Positions 62,076-64,000 of a DNA stretch of 64,000 bases are shown piece after piece. Under the pieces are notes generated by a model, which made no database searches, was not told where the DNA came from, and saw only the letters and a program-made list of their open reading frames with translations. A program made the translations under genes and the position numbers. Where the stretch lies: the NCBI RefSeq assembly GCF_039543225.1, contig NZ_BAABJI010000002.1, forward strand, positions 1,302,001-1,366,000. Direction: 5' to 3'. Position 1 is the first letter of the stretch; the number at the start of each line of letters is the position of its first letter. This DNA comes from Mucilaginibacter defluvii. Its GTDB lineage: Bacteria; Bacteroidota; Bacteroidia; Sphingobacteriales; Sphingobacteriaceae.

Positions 62076-62816
62076 TTATAAGCTCATTCCGCCATCCATC
62101 ACAATTTCTGCCCCAGTAATGAATTTGGCTGCATCGCTTGAAAAATAGGCCACCATTTTAGCTACGTCATCCGCTTCACCAAACTGCTTTAAAGGAACAC
62201 GTTCCAGCATCCAGGCATCCAGGTTTTTCCTTGCTTCTTCATCCAAGCCTAATTTGTTGAGTATTTCGGTCTGTGTCGGTCCCGGACTTACGGAGTTGAC
62301 TCTGATCTTCCGTGGGGCCAGTTCAATTGCAGCAGCTTTCATTACGGAGTTCAATGCTGCCTTGCTTGACGAATATACCGATGCGTTAGCACCATGCATG
62401 CTGGCTGTATTTGATGACAGGAATACCACTGATGCGCCATCATTGAATAATGGAATGAATTTACTCAAGGTGAAGTAGGCGCCCTTGTAGTTAATATTGA
62501 TGACCTGGTCAAATACCTCTTCGGTAGCTGTTTCAATAGAAGCACCGCCAACGATCCCCGCATTGATGAACAGAATATCTACCTTACCGTATTGTTGGCT
62601 GACTTCAGTAGCTAACTGGTCGATTGCGTGAATGTTGCCTTGATCGGCCACTAAGCCCGTAACGCCTAATTGTTGGGCGGCGGTTTCAACAGCTTCCTGT
62701 CTGCGGCCGGTAATGATCACCTGAGCGCCTTGTACTTTTAATTCTTTTGCGGCAGCGTATCCAATACCGCTATTGCCACCGGTTACTACAGCAACCTTTC
62801 CTTCTAAATTTTTCAT
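62076..62816 (-). CDS. SDR-family oxidoreductase
   Basis: Start at ATG 62816 (MKNLEGKVAVVTGG), giving 246 residues of a classical short-chain dehydrogenase. Motifs: the TGGNSGIGYAAAKEL Rossmann loop, ITGRRQEAV (favours NADP, Arg at the second strand), NAGIVGG, the catalytic YSSSKAALN (Tyr-x-x-x-Lys) with upstream Ser in VFLSSNTASM, and SPGPTQTEI. A C-terminal GG-A-E-I-V-M-DGG is present. Substrate unknown. It is divergent from an HxlR regulator gene, and the shared region contains a palindrome, so it is probably repressed or activated by it. Confidence 0.93.
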   Translation of the reverse strand: MKNLEGKVAVVTGGNSGIGYAAAKELKVQGAQVIITGRRQEAVETAAQQLGVTGLVADQGNIHAIDQLATEVSQQYGKVDILFINAGIVGGASIETATEEVFDQVININYKGAYFTLSKFIPLFNDGASVVFLSSNTASMHGANASVYSSSKAALNSVMKAAAIELAPRKIRVNSVSPGPTQTEILNKLGLDEEARKNLDAWMLERVPLKQFGEADDVAKMVAYFSSDAAKFITGAEIVMDGGMSL

Positions 62817-62827
62817 GACATATATTT

Positions 62828-62856
62828 TTTGTTTCTGCAAACGTATGTTATATTTG
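62828..62856 (+). promoter_or_regulatory. Promoter of the HxlR gene (-33 TTTG, -7 TATATTTG)
   Basis: TTTG (62828-62831) and TATATTTG (62849-62856) are separated by 17 nt, matching the Bacteroidota primary promoter in both boxes and spacing. Transcription should start near 62862, about 32 nt before the ATG at 62894. Confidence 0.6.
62838..62845 (-). promoter_or_regulatory. -7 box of the SDR gene
   Basis: On the minus strand TACGTTTG fits TAnnTTTG. Its start of transcription would lie near 62832, about 16 nt before the SDR start codon. It overlaps the HxlR promoter, so one bound regulator could affect both. Confidence 0.45.
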
Positions 62857-62865
62857 ATATAATAT

Positions 62866-62879
62866 TGATACCAGTATCA
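62866..62879. promoter_or_regulatory. TGATAC-CA-GTATCA palindrome, HxlR operator candidate
   Basis: A perfect dyad of 6-bp arms and 2-nt centre between the divergent SDR and HxlR genes, just downstream of the HxlR promoter. HxlR regulators bind inverted repeats in such places. A partial TTGATA copy lies at 62854-62859. Confidence 0.55.
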
Positions 62880-62893
62880 CAGAGTATACCAAC

Positions 62894-63259
62894 ATGGATG
62901 AACATTTAGTTAAAGAGGTTCTATCGGCACCCCGAAATCAGAAGGAAGAAATCCAGGCTTTGCAGGACACTATTTATGTAATAGGCGGCAAGTGGAAACT
63001 GCCTATCATTAATTCCATCTGTAATGGAAACAGGCGCTTCAGAGAGATCGAAAGAAGCATACCAGGTATTACCACCCGCATGTTATCGCGCGAACTGAAA
63101 GATATGGAAGCTAATAAATTGTTGAAACGTACCGTTACACCGACCAGCCCTGTAACGGTTGAATATTCGCCCAGCGATTATTGTCATTCTTTTGCCGATA
63201 TTATTTTACATATGATTAAATGGGGTAAGGAACATAGGCAACGTTTAAAGGAAGACTAA
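62894..63259 (+). CDS. HxlR-family transcriptional regulator
   Basis: A 121-residue winged-helix protein of the HxlR type: IYVIGGKWKLPIINSICNGNRRFREIERSIPGITTRMLSRELKDMEANKLLKRT. The G-G-K-W-x-L-P/x-I motif at about 31-40 and the R-E-L-K-x-L/M-E recognition wing are diagnostic. No Cys in the sensing position stands out, apart from Cys42 and Cys98. It is divergent to the SDR gene and most likely regulates it and itself through the palindrome at 62866-62879. A weak hairpin terminator follows at 63283. Confidence 0.9.
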   Translation: MDEHLVKEVLSAPRNQKEEIQALQDTIYVIGGKWKLPIINSICNGNRRFREIERSIPGITTRMLSRELKDMEANKLLKRTVTPTSPVTVEYSPSDYCHSFADIILHMIKWGKEHRQRLKED

Positions 63260-63282
63260 TTTTATGATATTGTTTTTGATTG

Positions 63283-63308
63283 CCTTTCTGTTTTGAAAGG
63301 TTGTTTGA
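63283..63308 (+). terminator. Weak terminator after the HxlR gene
   Basis: CCTTTC (63283-63288) pairs with GAAAGG (63295-63300), 6-nt loop, followed by TTGTTTG. Short stem and imperfect T tract, so moderate confidence only. Confidence 0.4.
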
Positions 63309-63436
63309 ATACTCCGATTAAGTTCAAAACCTCAAATGTCTAACTGGCGTTTCAGTATGTCCGGTTTAATCATTATCTGCTCATGGCGGGGTTTGTTTTG
63401 CCACAACTTTGTGTCAACAATCAAAAACAAAACGTC

Positions 63437-63859
63437 ATGAACTTAAAAACATCAAAAACAATTTATTGGTCAGGTGCCATCTTTATCTCACTTTGGTTTG
63501 GCGCGAGCGGCCTCTTCGAACTCACTAAAAACCCTATTGTTTGGGACATCACCGTAAAACTGGGTTATCCGCCGCACTTCATTTACATTCTCGGCGTAGC
63601 CAAACTTTTAGGCGTAGCCGTATTGTTAACTCCTAACCGCTTTCTTAGACTAAAAGAGTGGGTTTTCGCCGGTATCTTTTTCGATATAACTTTTGCGTTC
63701 TTCTCCAAACTTGCTGTATTAGGATTTGCTCCTACCATTGACGCCATCATTGCTTTTACAGCCATTTCCATCACTTACATTATGTTCAGGAAACTTTATC
63801 TGGCAATCTATACAAAAGCCGGTTCAGAACAAGTGGTTAACAATTTGGAAAAGGTTTAA
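63437..63859 (+). CDS. DoxX-like membrane protein
   Basis: Start at ATG 63437 (MNLKTSKTIYWSGAIFISLWFGASGLFELTK), giving 140 residues; the frame is open 18 codons upstream. Four membrane helices with the pattern ASGLFEL, LGYPPHFIYILGVAKLLGVAVLL, LKEWVFAGIFFDITFAFFSKLAV match the DoxX-like (DUF, DoxX_2) family. The segment L-G-Y-P-P-H-F-I-Y-I-L-G is characteristic. Function in Bacteroidota is not established. It is near the HxlR gene and could be part of its regulon. Confidence 0.8.
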   Translation: MNLKTSKTIYWSGAIFISLWFGASGLFELTKNPIVWDITVKLGYPPHFIYILGVAKLLGVAVLLTPNRFLRLKEWVFAGIFFDITFAFFSKLAVLGFAPTIDAIIAFTAISITYIMFRKLYLAIYTKAGSEQVVNNLEKV

Positions 63860-63896
63860 TAGAATAATCATCATTGCACTATAAATTTCAATTGTT

Positions 63897-64000
63897 ATGA
63901 AAGAGATTACATCTATCGCCCATCGCATCTTCATCATTGCGGCTGCCATAATCGCCATTATATTGCAAACCAGTTCACATCTGTTACAGGCACAGCCTGT
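63897..64000 (+). CDS. Exported or membrane protein, N-terminal part (truncated by window end)
   Basis: The ATG at 63897 opens a frame with no stop before the right edge: a basic start followed by IFIIAAAIIAIILQTSSHLLQAQP. The hydrophobic run is a probable signal peptide or membrane helix. It starts 38 nt after the DoxX-like gene on the same strand. Too little is present to identify it. Confidence 0.5.
   Translation, partial: MKEITSIAHRIFIIAAAIIAIILQTSSHLLQAQP

Noticed and set aside
1..64000. CRISPR arrays, rRNA, tRNA, insertion sequences or integrases
   Set aside because: No spaced direct repeats, no rRNA-like conserved blocks, no cloverleaf candidates and no transposase or integrase motifs were seen.

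Overview
The window is a stretch of chromosome from a Gram-negative Bacteroidota. The best guess is a Sphingobacteriaceae member of the Mucilaginibacter/Pedobacter type. The evidence is a FecI-type sigma factor, FecR anti-sigma factor and TonB receptor set with an STN domain; SpII lipoproteins; a SusD remnant; a fused kinase-receiver-AraC regulator; Crp/Fnr-like regulators lacking metabolic context; and promoter -7 boxes fitting TAnnTTTG. No tRNA, rRNA, CRISPR array, intact insertion sequence or phage module was seen.

Layout. 1-5.7 kb: the end of a probable phytase gene, an EamA transporter overlapping a Crp/Fnr regulator, small membrane proteins, a TetR regulator and two cold-shock genes. 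6-13.2 kb: an accessory block of mostly unrecognised proteins (a DUF6985-like protein, a 513-aa protein, secreted and lipoproteins), one small gene broken by a frameshift, and two notable palindromes. 13.5-22.2 kb: a complete leftward potassium-uptake (Kdp) operon. It reads 27-aa micropeptide, kdpF, kdpA, kdpB, kdpC, outer-membrane porin, KdpD sensor half, separate histidine kinase, with a strong sigma-54-type promoter in front. 22.2-23.2 kb is gene-poor and looks decayed.

23.2-29.4 kb holds secreted, lipoprotein and membrane proteins, including a seven-repeat propeller-like lipoprotein. 30-37 kb is a leftward sigma/FecR/TonB-receptor/IPT-lipoprotein uptake locus. 37.4-42.4 kb holds a DUF6268 beta-barrel gene, a fumarylacetoacetate-hydrolase-family gene whose signal peptide is separated from its body by an A10 tract, two tandem Crp/Fnr paralogues and an ABA4-like membrane gene pair. 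42.8-56.1 kb is dominated by signalling proteins: a 1289-residue multi-PAS kinase ending in a SpoIIAA-like domain, a GH38 alpha-mannosidase next to a SusD remnant, a kinase and receiver-kinase pair, and a 988-residue hybrid regulator. 56.4-59.6 kb encodes secreted proteins and a fibronectin-like plus seven-bladed PLL-type lectin. 60.3-64 kb holds an alpha/beta hydrolase, a DUF1223 protein, an SDR oxidoreductase divergent from its probable HxlR regulator, a DoxX-like protein and a truncated secreted ORF.

The strongest leads are the Kdp operon (sigma-54 signature, an extra micropeptide, no kdpE nearby), the A10 frame junction in the FAH-family gene, the FN3-PLL lectin, and the kinase-SpoIIAA fusion. 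All functions are read from sequence by eye; no database search was run.
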